Shown piece by piece: positions 11,574 through 23,346 of a stretch of DNA of 64,000 nucleotides. The notes beneath the pieces were generated by a model that was not told the DNA's origin, searched no databases, and saw only the letters and a program-made list of their open reading frames with translations. Source of the stretch: Cerioporus squamosus (lineage: Eukaryota; Basidiomycota; Agaricomycetes; Polyporales; Polyporaceae); NCBI GenBank assembly GCA_022592435.1, contig JABYQS010000148.1, forward strand, positions 29,961-93,960, written 5' to 3'. How positions within the stretch are numbered: the first letter of the stretch is position 1; each line of letters opens with the position of its first letter. A program made the position numbers and the translations under genes.

Positions 11574-13419
11574 ATGTCTTCGAGGCGGCTCTCCGACATC
11601 TTCTCGAGGCTGGTCGTGGACCGTGGCCGCGAGCGGACACGGTATGATCTCCTTCCAAGCTCGTCTTCATCCCGTTCTGGTTCGCCTAAAGGCCCGCACG
11701 GCACCTGGAGTCTGAAGTCGTGCTGCCATGTCTTCTCCGTTCGTCGACGGGTGAAGGCCGCTCTGCTCGTCCTCGCCCTCCTCGCCACCGCCTCACTCGC
11801 AGCCCTCAACTACGTGCTGAACTACCCCCTGCCTACGCTGTACGGACGATTTCACCGGGCGGAGCTTGCGCTGCCGCAACACGACGCGTCCCTGCCGTTG
11901 CCCGAGGGAGGGCAGGGTCGGTATCTGTGGGTCGCGAACCACGCGAGCAGTGAGTCGCGTCGCAATATTGATCTTCCTGCGGGATGATGTAACGGCGGGA
12001 TGTACGTGATGGCTGACGGCGGAACTTGGAACAGAGTGCGGCTGGGGCAACGCGATGCAGGAGATGTTCTTGAACGCGTACTTGGCGTACAGGACAAATA
12101 GAGCGTGAGTGCCAAACACGGAGACGTCCATTTGGACGAGCACCTGAGGCCTGAGTAGCCTGACGACTGATGCGCCCGATTGCTAGGTTCGTATTTGACA
12201 ACTACACGTGGAGCCGGGGCGAGTCGGACTACTCGCTGTACAATTTGAAACCGATACCCTCGAGGATTCCCCTGACTGCGCTAGTACGAGGTGAGCTCTC
12301 AGCAGCACCATCCGATGACTCCGGAAGTTGTGGTAGATGATAGCTGACCTACGGTCCCCTCCATCTGCAGGCCCCATCTCGGGTGGAAACTTCCCGCCCG
12401 GTTCAGGTATGCCTCGGGCAGTCGTGCCGGAGTACTTCTATCAAGTCTGCCAAGACCGCGCTACAATCGCAAGTTCCGAAGTCAGTAATGGACTCACCGA
12501 CCCGTCCGCGGGGACGCTAATCCAGGCGTGGACGGACAAGATGGCGCCCCACCGGTGCGTGGAGATAGCGCAGAGTCCACCGGAGATTTTCGATGAGCAG
12601 TGAGTCTTGCGGTGCCTCCGTATCCCCCACACTCGTTTCTCAACACATCCAGCCTGTTCGCGGATGCACTACGGCTGCTCGACATTTGGCCACACTTTTC
12701 ACAGTCACCCATCGTGCAAGACTTCAGCTGGTCAACTTTAGTAGAACTCGCGTTCGACAACAATCGGGAGGTGATCTCGCCCGCGTCACCTTTCGAACCG
12801 CCGCTCTCTGCCTCTCTCGCTCATGGCCTCGCGCGGTACTCGCCCATTCCTGGTCTACTCGTGTTGCACATCCGGAGGGGGGACTTTCAAGGCCACTGCC
12901 ACGACGTCCTCGCGCGCCGCTCCATCGGATACACGGGCTTCAACTCGTTCCCCTCCCTTCCAGACCACTGGGACCTCCCACCGGACATCTCCGACCATGA
13001 CAAGAAAGCGCTGTATACTCGCCACTGCTTCCCGGACATCGACATGATCGCCCAGCGCGTTGAACAGGTCCGGCGGACAACGGAGGGACGCGGGCTTGCG
13101 CACGTCTACATCATGACGAACGGCTCGCCGTCTTGGGTGTCGAAGCTTAAGTTTGCCTTGCGTGCGAAGCACGACTGGGCGCACATATCGAGCAGCAGGG
13201 ACCTGATGTTGAACCCGGAGCAGAAGTACGTTGCGCAGGCGGTGGATATGCTCGTTGCGCAGCGGGCGCAGGTGTTCATCGGCAACGGGGTGAGTTCCGG
13301 TTTGCCTTGCTTTCCAGTCCGAGCGCTGACGCGGCATCCAGTTCTCCACGTTGAGCGGGATGGTTGTAATGCTTCGAATGGCAAACGGTGCCTCTCCCAA
13401 CGCAACTAGACATTGGTGA
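11574..13419 (+). CDS. Type II membrane protein resembling GDP-fucose O-fucosyltransferases
   Basis: Probable Golgi/ER glycosyltransferase-like protein of 497 aa from six exons: 11574-11949, 12035-12104, 12187-12290, 12371-12599, 12653-13289 and 13342-13419. A basic cytoplasmic tail (VRRRVK) is followed by one membrane anchor at about residues 61-82, the layout of a type II Golgi enzyme. The lumenal part begins with RYLWVANHASKCGWGNAMQE. It contains LVLHIRRGDF near residue 330, which resembles the nucleotide-sugar-binding HxRRGDF motif of the O-fucosyltransferase superfamily. The final exon supplies GNGFSTLSGMVVMLR, the conserved end of this fungal family. All junctions keep phase. The donor sugar and acceptor are not known, and activity is inferred only from the motif and topology. 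Confidence 0.78.
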
Positions 13420-13603
13420 AGACCACCCAGGGCGAGGGTTGATTTGCCCTATCGTCGGCGGTCATTCTGTGCGCTGAGGACAGCCTCGATGATCCTTCCG
13501 ATCGCCCTATCGACGTGCGTACATGGTAGGACAAGTTACCTGGAGTTCATCGTCGCCGTGCTTACTTGGTACAGGATTGTCTTTCCCTGGCCATCACTTG
13601 CAT

Positions 13604-14760
13604 TTACGCAATCTGGACGCTCCAGTACAGCATGTGCGCCCTGCTCCGTGCCAAGAAGGTATCCTTACTGAAACCCTCTGTGAGACGCGCCCTCACTACA
13701 ACCCTCTTTGAGTATTCCTCGCCTTCAACCTCAGCGAAGACATCCTTCCACAGGACCGGCCAGGACCTCTCGGAATGCCCGTAGCGCCGGTTGCTTGAGT
13801 GTCGCGATACGGGCATGTCAGCCAGAGACAAGGCACGATGACAGAGAACGGAGTACGGTACCGGCCAATGTGATCCTCGATGTATGCCTCGTTCTCCAGA
13901 CCCTGGTGCCTCCCGAAAATTACCGCTCCCGGCTCATGCTTCAACAGGCGAGCGAGCCTGAGGGCGAGTCCATACTGGCTCTCCTTGTCGAAGAGGTGAA
14001 AGAGCGCGCCCGTGTATATGTGAGTCAAGGAGCCGTATAGTTGCGAGAGGTCGGACACGGTGGCGATGTCCAGAGCCTTGCTTGTGTCGGGCCCAGTAGC
14101 CGGCGGTGAAGCAGGTAGGTCAAAGACGTTGGAGGCGAAGAACCTGATGGGGCATGTCTCCTTGTCCCGGAAGAGCGTGTAGCCAAGCTCTATGTACTCC
14201 TCGCGCAGATCGCATCCGAGGATGTGCGAGGCGGGGTAGCCGTCGTACGCCAGCTTTCTGACGTCCGTTCCCACTGTGGCAGTGGAGGGTGAGTTTGTGT
14301 GGAGATCATGGTCGATCAACAGTGGTAGACGCACTCATGCACCCAAGGTCTAGGAACAGCGTGTGGCCTGCTTTCCCTGCCTCGACAACGCTTGGGTAGA
14401 TCTCGTTGCGAGCCATGAAGAGGTTCACAAAGTGGAATCCTCTTATGCATGGGTAAGGGTATTTCTCGCTGTCCCACACCCGAGTGTTTATGTCAGCATA
14501 CTAACATTCATGCTCGAGGACCAAGCAATTGCGACGTACTAAGCTCTGCGATTGAATGGGTCAGTATGATCGTTCCAGGACGACCTTAGTGTCCCTACTC
14601 ACATCTTTTGCACGTATGTGATTCGATCGTGAAGCTCGGAATCATCTGAAGAGATAACATGGTGCAGGAATGCTTTCTCCTCGTCTGTCAAGGTCAACAA
14701 GGAGGGATCGAGTGGGGGAATAACCACTTCGGGTGGGACCTCGCTCTCCGGGTTGGTCAT
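13604..14760 (-). CDS. SAM-dependent methyltransferase (fungal small-molecule type)
   Basis: Belongs to a basidiomycete methyltransferase family often found near secondary-metabolite genes. Exons: 14760-14603, then 14500-14335, 14273-13862 and 13793-13604. The conserved YPYPCIRGFHF lies in exon 2, the SAM-binding LFLDLGC(M)MGTDVRKL spans the next intron, and CDLREEYIELG follows. The end (VVVRARLTEGFSKDTF, then MLYWSVQIA) matches the family. Exon 1 (MTNPESEVPP to ITYVQK) ends one phase off exon 2. The frame closes only if a 4-nt micro-exon is spliced in near 14540, or if a weaker donor GTGCAA is used at the end of ITY. With the micro-exon the protein is 309 aa, the usual length. The substrate is unknown and no partner biosynthetic gene is adjacent. 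Confidence 0.8.
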
Positions 14761-15799
14761 GGTGCTCGCGAGACACAAGGCGAACACAAATGAGGTTCCT
14801 AAATTCAGCTAGATGTCCGAACATATCTTGGATTACGTGGTGGGAATGCGATAGGGAGGATGGCGCAAGCTGCTCGTGACAAGCATACTATTACGATGCC
14901 ACTTTGACCAGCTTTCACGCACACAACTCCTTCGCAGTCGATAGCTGCGAGTCAAGGACATGGATTGAGCTGCTATGATGGAATTAGATCACGCATTCCC
15001 TCGCGGACGATACTTACCTTGACTGTCAGGACCAGGAGCAACCCGCGGAGGACGGTCTGCGCTGCACTGCCACTGCCTGGCGGGACCATACTTGATGGGC
15101 GTTTAGACGTTCCTTCTCGTCTCTCGACTTCAACGTCAACTCCTCGACCATCATGCAGAGTACTCATGTCACCTACTGGTACTAGTACTTGCGTCCGACA
15201 CAGAGCTCGTAAGTAGCTTAGCATGGCTTGAATGGCATGAGATGTCTGATGGCTCAGTACTAAGTAGTATATACTGACCCGAACATCCAGGAGGTGCAGC
15301 TACCTATGATAGCCGTATTGTCTGTTGCATATACCGACCTTCTCCAACGAAGCTAGCGGTCCCCGCGGATTTTACACGCCGCTCTTGTGAGTTGCTTGCC
15401 TTCGCAATTTGAACCGCTCTAAATCCGCTTATATATAGGTTGACACGTCCGGAGTCTGTCACGTTGAGTTCTGCCGCGCCGCCGCCATCTCGTCCAGCAC
15501 CTGCCAGCAAGGCTGGCACGCGATCTCGCCGGCGAAGCTGTTTGGAATGGATACTCACTGTGAAGAGCAGCGGTCGTGTGCTCGTTCCACCCGTGCGGTC
15601 CTTGCGAAGCTGTCGGTGCTTGCAGTACCGCGTTCCTGGCTCTTGGACGAAGCGCCGATTGGTCGACGAACGTGCGCAACTAAGCCGCATGGTCGCATCA
15701 CTCCCATCCATGGCACGCTTATATGGCTGTTGCCTTCGCGTCTCGATGGGGCCAGGATCTCATATATAAGGCCGACGAGGATCAGATGGCCGACCCTCA
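14761..15799. other. Intergenic region between divergent genes
   Basis: Holds the divergent promoters of the methyltransferase and the phytase-like gene. No coding sequence is supported; open frames here are short and unlike any family I recognise. Confidence 0.5.
15763..15769 (+). promoter_or_regulatory. TATA box of the phytase-like gene
   Basis: TATATAA lies 37 bp upstream of the ATG at 15800. At typical TATA-to-start distances the transcript would begin almost at the start codon. That makes the second in-frame ATG at 15809, which opens directly into the signal peptide, a serious alternative start. Confidence 0.5.
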
Positions 15800-17713
15800 G
15801 TGAACGTCATGGTTCTCGCGTGGATCGTCGCGGCTCTCTCCTTCCAAGTGGCAACCTCGCTCGGCCATCCTGCACGGACTCGCTGGACCCGCGCCGAGCC
15901 AGACCCGTCCTTCGCGGTGAAAGTGAAGCTGGGAGGGAAGACGTATATCAACAAGGTTTGCGGATGTCAGCCTTTCCTCACGATTCTGTTTGCTAATGCT
16001 GGAACAAGGGGTTGGTTGCCTTCGGACTTATTCCGTCTAACTTCACGGAGTCTACAGGTGCGCTTCCCGGGGATTCAGTTGTTTGCGTCTGTTCAGGATC
16101 GTTGTGATGCGCTAGGGGATACGCTCGGTGGCATTGGAAGTGCGATTGCCCTCAAAAGAGGCTCGTTCTCGCAGAATGTGGACGGTACCTTCAAGGGCAC
16201 CTTCGTCACTCAACCAGACAGAGGTTTCAATGTGTAATTCCGAAACTGTTCTGTTTCTCATTCGTGACACGCTGACGTAGCTTTGCAGGGACGGGACGAT
16301 TGATTGGCAAGGCCGGCAGCACCAGATCGACTTCGTGCTAACTCCGTACTACGACTCGGGCAAACTTGACTTTGATGACGCCCTGAACACGCTCAAGCTC
16401 ACATATCGGGATACCTTGCTCTATACCGAACGTAACGCTCAGAAGACCACCGGCCTGGATGCGCTTGCCGTGCGGCCTGCGCAGGCACTGAGCGGTAACA
16501 TCACTATCGCGGACCCTGCGCTGCCGGTAGCTGCGACGAACAAGCATCTGTCCCTCGATGCTGAGGGCCTTGTTCTCAATGCAGATGGGACGTGCGTATA
16601 TCGCTTTGATTGACACATTTGTCTCGTTTGTGACTTTGCTGCCTAGGTTCTGGGTCAGCGACGAGTACGGCCCATACATCTATCTGTTCGGCCCTCAGGG
16701 CGACCTCGTCGAGACGCTGCAGCCACCCAATGCGATCCTCCCGTTCATTGACGGGCAGCTAAACTTCACGTCTGAGACCGACCCTGACACTGGCCGTGCA
16801 GGAAACCAAGGTCGGCAAGCTCGCGATTGGCGCATCAATATTGCGAACTGACTATATGCGCTCCGTGTCAGGTTTCGAAGGCTTGACGGCCGATTCTACC
16901 GGCAGGACCCTCTACGCGCTTCTTCAATCCGCAACAATCCAGGATGGAGGCACCGACAAGTCCACGTCTCGGTACACCCGCCTGGTCGCGTTTGATATCA
17001 GCGACCCTCTGCTTGCTCGCCCGCCGATCGTGGGCGAGTGGGTTGTTCCTCTGCCGCAGAACAAGAAGGGTAATACGCTTGCTGCGAGTGAGCTGCACTT
17101 CGTCAGCAACAATGTCTTCCTCGTGCTCTCGCGCGACGGAGACGGACATGGAGGTGACGACAACAACTCTGCATACAAGTGCGCCCCGTTGCTATTGGTT
17201 CCCTACTTCACCGATTGATCTCAATATGCTGTAGGCAAGCGGACCTTCTCGACATCAGCAACGCTACGGACATCCACGGGACGAAGTTCGACGACCCGAC
17301 CAACCCCATTGCGAAGAAAGGAACCTTGGTCAAGGACATCACACCGGGAATTTACGAGTCCTTCGTCAGCTTCATCGACGACACGCAGCTGGCAAGATTT
17401 GGTTTGCACAACGGCAAGCCCGCCGACCAGACTCTCATCGACGCAAAGTGGGAGTCGCTCGCGCTCGCACCATGCTTTGACGCCGACTTCCCAGACGACT
17501 TCTTCTTGTTCACCGCGGTACGTCGAATTGACTTGTGGGCATTCGTCTGGATCACTAACTCTGATGTGTATGTAGGCCGACAACGACTTCATTAGTACCC
17601 AGGGCATTTCCTTGGGCCAGCCATTCGACGCCGGGTTGGACGTCGACAACCAGTTTATGGTGTTCAGGGTGACGCTACCTGGCGCAACTACGAGCGATCT
17701 CTTTACTCACTGA
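15800..17713 (+). CDS. Secreted esterase-like phytase-family protein
   Basis: Extracellular protein of the 'esterase-like activity of phytase' family, about 505 aa from eight exons: 15800-15955, 16009-16057, 16116-16233, 16289-16591, 16647-16810, 16872-17178, 17235-17517 and 17576-17713. A signal peptide is evident (MVLAWIVAALSFQVATSLG). Family segments include DTLGGIGSAIAL, then FWVSDEYGPYIYLF. Next come NQGFEGLTADSTGRTLYALL and SELHFVSNNVFLVLSRDGDG, followed by KWESLALAPCFDAD and NDFISTQG. The pattern suggests a beta-propeller-like fold. Several NxT/NxS sites fit a secreted glycoprotein. Every intron is GT-AG and in phase. The true substrate of fungal members is not established, so the phosphatase or esterase role is inference. 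Confidence 0.88.
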
Positions 17714-18733
17714 TGGCGTGTGCCTAGCACGTGTAAGCCTGTCGTACTTGCATGCCATTACTGAAAGTGGGAAAGAATTCGACCACCTCCTTCGGCTACC
17801 TAAGGCTACCTAACAGTCCTGCCGTTTGTATCTCGCCTGTATCCGGCTCGTGCCTCCAGTGCAAGGTGACCAGGTCAAGCGGTATGTTCTGCCCACCTTT
17901 CTCTCTGGCACATACCCGTGACATTCTGCCCAGTGAACTGACATCCAGACATATCGTGAACGACCGGATCCGCTCGTACTTACAGCATGCCCAGGGCAAC
18001 CACTCTCTCCACTCCAAGGTACAGAAGGGTACAGAGCCCAGAACTGGAAGACGTCTGAACCGTGCTGCACATGGATTCTATAGTCTAATCCACTTTCGGA
18101 ATCGCGCCATGGTCGCAAGAACTTCAAAGCGGTGTCAAACCTGGTCAAGCTAAAAAAAAAGTTTGGCAACGCGAAGGGGGAGGTTGAGACGCACTAACGG
18201 ATACTGAATATTTTCAGGCCACTGAATCCTGGATATACGAGGGTTCGTCGTGGCTAACAGCGTATCAAGAGGTGCGCGAGATTGAATATCGCAGGCTTGG
18301 ACTTCTGCTGAGCGGTTACGCGCCCGAGATTAGATCTCAACGCCTCCATCAATGGAGTTCAAGTTTCGTGAGACCGAACGATCACCTCCGGGAGCCTCCG
18401 AATCTCCGGCTTTTTTTGCCAAGCTGAGTCCCCTGTGATCCATATGCTACCGTGATGGCTAGTCACCGTTAGTGCCTATGCCGCCTATGCGATTGGAACA
18501 TCCGTCCATGTGGTCCCTTCCAGTTCCGAAGGCGCCATAGTGATGAGATAACGTGCGCGCCCGACAGTACTCCGGAAGAATATAATTCACTCATATTCTT
18601 TCAGCTTCCAGTCTGCTCCCGACCATCACCACTGCGAGGCTCTCTTCCGCCTCACGCTCAGCCGTGCTCCTACCGTCGGACTGTCCGAAGACCGTTCAGG
18701 TTCCCCGCCTTTGCAACCCGGTTCGACGCGACA
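17714..18733. other. Intergenic region upstream of PTR2 copy 1
   Basis: No gene seen. An A9 run lies near 18152 and a T7 run near 18411. An AGATAA hexamer at 18546-18551, about 190 bp before the transporter ATG, could be a nitrogen-regulatory GATA site; this is speculation from position alone. Confidence 0.4.
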
Positions 18734-20811
18734 ATGGCTGGTCTTCAAGTTGACAGGGACATCCTCGCTGGACTCTCGGAGGCCCAGCGCGATGAACTGG
18801 AGCTGGAGAAGAAGGGCCTTGCATCCCCCCACTCGGGCGAGGAGCATGAGCTCGATGGTGTCCATGACGGGCTCGAGTTTCCCACCGAGGAGGAGAAGCA
18901 CACTCTGCGCCGGGTGTCTGATACACTGCCCATCAACGCGTACTGTGAGTAACTGCACTGCGATCACGCTTGGCGAGTATTCAGTCCCACCGCCCTGCAG
19001 TAATCGCTTTTTGCGAATTGGCAGAGCGTTTCTCGTATTATGGCTCTACGGTTGTCTACGTGAGTATCTGTATAGACAGGTCGCACACCAAAGCACTGAT
19101 GACCTTCTCTCGATAGACGAACTTCATCCAGCAGCCTCTCCCTGCAGGCTCACGAACTGGCGCCAGCATTAAGCAGGCTGGCGCACTTGGTCTTGGCCAG
19201 CGCGCTTCCACTGGTATCGGTACTTTCAATACCTTCTGGTACGTCACGGATGCGCCTTCCAGTTGCAATGGTCTGTTAACGCCCTCTGCAGGGTCTACGT
19301 CATCCCTCTCTTCGGCGCGTACATCGCAGATACACGATGGGGTCGTTACAAGACCATCTGTGTCGCAGTCGCTATCGCGCTCTTTGGTCACGTCCTCCTC
19401 ATCATCTCCGCCGTTCCTGGTGTCATTGAGCACTCCCATGGTTCTCTGGCCTGCTTCATCATCGCCATCGTCATCATGGGTTTGGGTACGGGAGGGTTCA
19501 AGGCGAATGTGTCGCCGTTGGTTGCGGAACAGTACAAGCGTACGAAGCTGTTTATCGGACAGACCAAGTCTGGCGAACGCGTTATCGTCGACCCCATCAT
19601 GACCACATCAAGGATCTACATGTACTTCTACCTGTTCACCAACATCGGTGCCCTCATTGGTCAGATCACGATGGCTTACTCCGAGAAGGTGCGATTTCAT
19701 TGTGTCCAACATCTGCACTGTTCTCACGGAATTGGCGGCGCTTGTAGTATGTTGGCTTCTGGCTCGCGTACACCCTCCCCACCGTGGTGTTCTGCCTCTG
19801 CCCCATCGTTCTTTGGATCGGCCGCAACATGTATCAGCGTTCGCCCCCGACCGGCTCGGTTCTCTCCCAGTCCGTCCGCATCTGGCGTCAGGCGGCGAAG
19901 GGCAGATGGTCGTGGAACCCGGTCACTACTTGGAAGCAGCTGAACGCGCCCGACTTCTGGGACTCCGCGAAGCCGAGCCACTACTCGGATGAGACCCGTC
20001 CTGGCTGGATGACTTTCGATGACCAGTGGGTCGATGAGGTCAAGCGTGGCTTCAAGGCGTGCAGCGTCTTCATGTACTACCCCATCTACTGTATGTGTTC
20101 CCCGTGTCGCTCGTCTGCACGTGAGATTCGCTGACACGTACTGCAGGGCTCACCTACAACCAGATTAACAACAATCTGACTTCCCAAGCTGCGACGATGG
20201 TTACGAATGGCGTCCCCAACGACGTCCTGTCCAACCTCGACCCCTTCGCACTCATCATCTGCATCCCGATTTGTGATCTGCTCATCTACCCCGCGCTCCG
20301 CCGCGCCGGCATCAACTTCTCGCCGCTCAAACGCATCACGCTCGGCTTCTACACCGGTGCCGCCTCGATGGTATGGAGCACGGTCGTGCAGTACTACATC
20401 TACAAGCGCAACCCGTGCGGGCGCTACGTCGCGACGTGCGCGGACGCGGACGGGAACCCGATCACGTCCGACCTGAACGTGTGGATCCAGACGGGCTCGT
20501 ACGTGCTGCTCGCTCTGTCGGAGATCTTCGCTTCCATCACTGGGCTCGAGTACGCGTTCACGAAGGCACCGAAAAACATGCGCTCGCTCGTCATGTCCGT
20601 CTTCCTGTTCATGAGCGCGGTCGCCGCTGCCCTTGGGGAGGCGTTTGTCGCGCTGTCGGCGGATCCGTTGCTGGAGTGGAACTACGGCGTCATGGGCGTG
20701 CTCGCGTTCATCGCGGGTACCATCTTCTGGTTCCAGTTCCGTCATCTGGACACCCAGGAAGACAAGCTGAACGAACTCCAGGAAGGGCACTATGAGGAGA
20801 AGAAGCATTGA
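18734..20811 (+). CDS. PTR2: PTR2/POT-family peptide transporter, copy 1
   Basis: Proton-coupled di/tripeptide importer of the plasma membrane, major facilitator superfamily, 598 aa. Six exons: 18734-18944, 19001-19059, 19117-19238, 19292-19688, 19748-20090 and 20147-20811. The proton-coupling ExxERFxYY motif is seen as ELAERFSYYG. The PTR2 signature YFYLFTNIGALIG lies near the end of exon 4. About twelve hydrophobic segments can be traced, with a charged N-terminal tail (EFPTEEEKHTLRRVSD) and a hydrophilic C-terminus (EEKKH). A close paralogue lies inverted at 33908-36211, and its exons 2-6 have exactly the same lengths. Peptide transport follows from the family; substrate preference is unknown. 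Confidence 0.95.
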
Positions 20812-21147
20812 GCGCGTTCTGGAGGGGTTGGTCTTGGTATTGTAGGGAACCGACGCTGTATTTACGTAGGTGATATACTGTATGCCACACTACTTCCTAC
20901 TCAGCACAAGGATCAGTTGGACGCTTACTGCAGGTCGGTCTCAGGAGACCTGGTGGATGGATGGTCCTGGGCGTTGCTCTGGTACCAGTGGGTGGGTCTC
21001 CGAGATAGTAGGTTGTCCAGTACTGACACAGGTAGGTAGTTTGATATCAATAATCAGGTGAGGAGGCGGGGCGACAAAGGTCTCAATCGGGATCGTACGC
21101 AACATCACTACGTCTGGTATGATCCCAGAATGAAGTCCTTTGACGAC
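20812..21147. other. Intergenic, no gene seen
   Basis: 3' flank of PTR2 copy 1 up to the tRNA terminator. Nothing recognisable. Confidence 0.5.
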
Positions 21148-21153
21148 AAAAAA
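21148..21153 (-). terminator. RNA polymerase III T-run terminator
   Basis: Six T residues on the minus strand, five bases past the tRNA 3' end, the normal pol III stop signal. Confidence 0.75.
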
Positions 21154-21158
21154 GCTTA

Positions 21159-21246
21159 TCCTTCGAACCGGGGTCGAACCGGTGGCCTTGGGATATTACG
21201 TAATACCCATTACAGTCCCACGCTCTTCCAGCTGAGCTATCGAAGG
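21159..21246 (-). tRNA. tRNA-Tyr (anticodon GTA) with intron
   Basis: Reading the minus strand, the acceptor arms CCTTCGA and TCGAAGG pair perfectly, with discriminator A at 21159. An A-box-like TAGCTCAGCTGGAAGAGC and a B-box GGTTCGACCCC (T-arm CCGGTTCGACCCCGG) are present. The anticodon stem TGGGA/TCCCA encloses a 22-nt loop instead of 7. This fits anticodon GTA followed by an intron of about 15 nt after position 37, as expected for eukaryotic tyrosine tRNAs. A T6 terminator follows. Confidence 0.93.
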
Positions 21247-21349
21247 CTTGAAAAATGTCTATAAAGTTAACGTTACGGGTGGGCGAGGGACGACGCGGGG
21301 AGGGGGAGGCGGAGTGCGAGGAGGGCTGGGTTGCGTCTGTGCCAGTAGG

Positions 21350-23292
21350 ATGCTGTGGCCGTGGGCCGTCTCCTTGTCGTCTGCCACTCTAATCTATGCA
21401 TTGTCCATCCCAGTTCACGACCAGCACCCCGTCGACCCGGTGGTAGGCCTGCGAGGGACAGTGAGGCGATATGCACTCCCTCATCTTCACGGATGGGACG
21501 CACAGGACATCCTGAACGCTGCGGAGGTGCGCACGATCCTCTCTTCTTTCACGAGAGGTCTGGCTCACAGACCTCGGCGAGTCAGCTAGCAAACGGGCAA
21601 GTGTGGGGTTCGGGACCTTCTCATGTCGATGTGCTCTTCAGTCATCCCGACCAGCATCTAGAGCTTCCTCTGCCTTCTGCCGGCTCAGTGCCTCTGTCTC
21701 GTCTAGGAGGCGTTCCTGGACTGTCAGGAAAATGGAATCTCAGCTCTCTATCCAATTCCACGTACCATGCCGTCTACCATCCCCTGTATGAGATAGAAGA
21801 CTTCATGGGGGAGATGGCACGCGCACATCCCAACCTCGTCCAACTCGTGAACATCGGTCACACGGGAGAAGGCAGAGAGATGATCGCTATGAGGCTCTCT
21901 CAGGAAGCGCCTGTCCAGAACGATGGAGCGAGACCCTCCAGCGTGAAGAAGGCTGGGTTTGTTATCACCGGGGCGCAACACGCACGCGAGGTCGGTACTG
22001 CTCCCCTCTGTTCTGTAGCTCTACAGAAGCTGATACGCTCCCTATGCAGTGGATTGCTGTGTCCACGGCGCTGTATCTTGCTCATGCGTTGGTGGCCGAC
22101 GCCTCCGAAGAGTTCGCCCTCTCCACCTGGCTGGACTACTTCGTGAGTCTTACACGTTGAACTCTCCACGTGCGACAAATCGCACTCACCACCTGCTCAG
22201 GACTTCTACATCATCCCCGTCCCCAATCCCGATGGTTACGTCTACACATGGGAGAGCGACCGCTTCTGGTGAGCCAAAGTGTCGACACAGGTGCATATCT
22301 GCCAGTGCCACTAACCGAGCGCAACAGGTACAAGAACAGACAAAACATTGGTCCTGCGGAAAGATGCACAGGCATCGATATGAACAGGTCAGCACATGGT
22401 TCCTTGTGGCCGTGTCGGACACTACTCATCCCGTATGCGCAGGAACTGGGTATGTGTACCCTCCCGCCTTCGGACGGACGCATATACTCACTGGTTCTCA
22501 TTTCCAGGGTCACAAGTGGAAGTCGAAGTCGCATCTACCCTCTTACACGAACGAAACAAAAGAGAACGCGTCAGGAAACCGCCCCAATCCTGACCCCTGC
22601 TCGACGTGGTACCCGGGTCATCGTCCCTTCGAGGCGCCGGAAGTGAACAACATTGCGAACTACATCACCACGCTCCCGTCGCTCAAGGCGTTCGTTGATT
22701 TGCGCAGCTATGGCCAAATGCGTGCGTTACGTGTCTCTGCACCTCGAAGTCCGCTTCACTTAACGGCCTCTGACGCGTCGCAGTCTCAATACCATACTCG
22801 TACTCGTGCAAGAAGAGTCCGAAGGACGCCGAGGACCAAATGGAGGCCGCACTCGGCGCGGTGAACGCCATCAAGCAAGTCCACGGCACCGTCTTTACGG
22901 TGAGCACGCAGTCGTTCTCTCCCCGAATGCCCAACGTGCCCGCTCACCTCCGATTGCACAGACTGGAAGCCTCTGCGAGCAGCTCTACAAGTCCGTGTCC
23001 ATCCCCTAGCTACTGCTTGCCGTGCCCCTCGCTCACCTTCTGCTCAGAGCATCCGGCAACGTCGTCGACTACATGTACGCCAAAGCCGGCATCAAGTACT
23101 CGTACTCCGTCCACCTCCGCGACACCGGCACCGTACGTCCCTTCATCGAACCCTGTATGCACTACGCTGAGACTATCGCCACAGTACGGCTTCTCTCTCC
23201 CCGCCGAGTGGATCCGTCCCGTAGGCGAGGAGACCGCGAACATGATCCGCTTCCTCGCGGGCTTCATCTCCAAGAAGATCAGACGTGAGTAG
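21350..23292 (+). CDS. ECM14: Ecm14-type inactive metallocarboxypeptidase (M14A pseudoenzyme)
   Basis: Secreted or vacuolar M14A carboxypeptidase homologue linked in yeasts to cell-wall integrity, about 458 aa. It has a signal peptide ([19 protein letters not shown]), a propeptide, then the M14 domain. Eleven exons fit: 21350-21526, 21571-21990, 22050-22142, 22201-22268, 22328-22387, 22443-22449, 22508-22721, 22784-22899, 22962-22990, 23048-23132 and 23185-23292. The first zinc ligands remain in GAQHARE (about residues 196 and 199), and GIDMNRNW is conserved. The third zinc histidine is replaced by arginine in DLRSYGQ (about 341). The catalytic glutamate of the family's ELRDTG is histidine in VHLRDTG (about 417). 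Peptidase activity is therefore unlikely, as reported for Ecm14. The sixth exon is only 7 nt. The end may alternatively be spliced from 23284 to 23342, changing the last residues to RL. Confidence 0.9.
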
Positions 23293-23346
23293 TAAGCCGC
23301 TGTCCGGACATGACCGCGAGCGATACTGACCTCGCACATAGTCTAA

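Noticed and set aside
13604..17713. Methyltransferase plus phytase-like gene considered as a secondary-metabolite cluster
   Set aside because: No polyketide, terpene, peptide synthase or P450 gene is present nearby; one methyltransferase is not enough.
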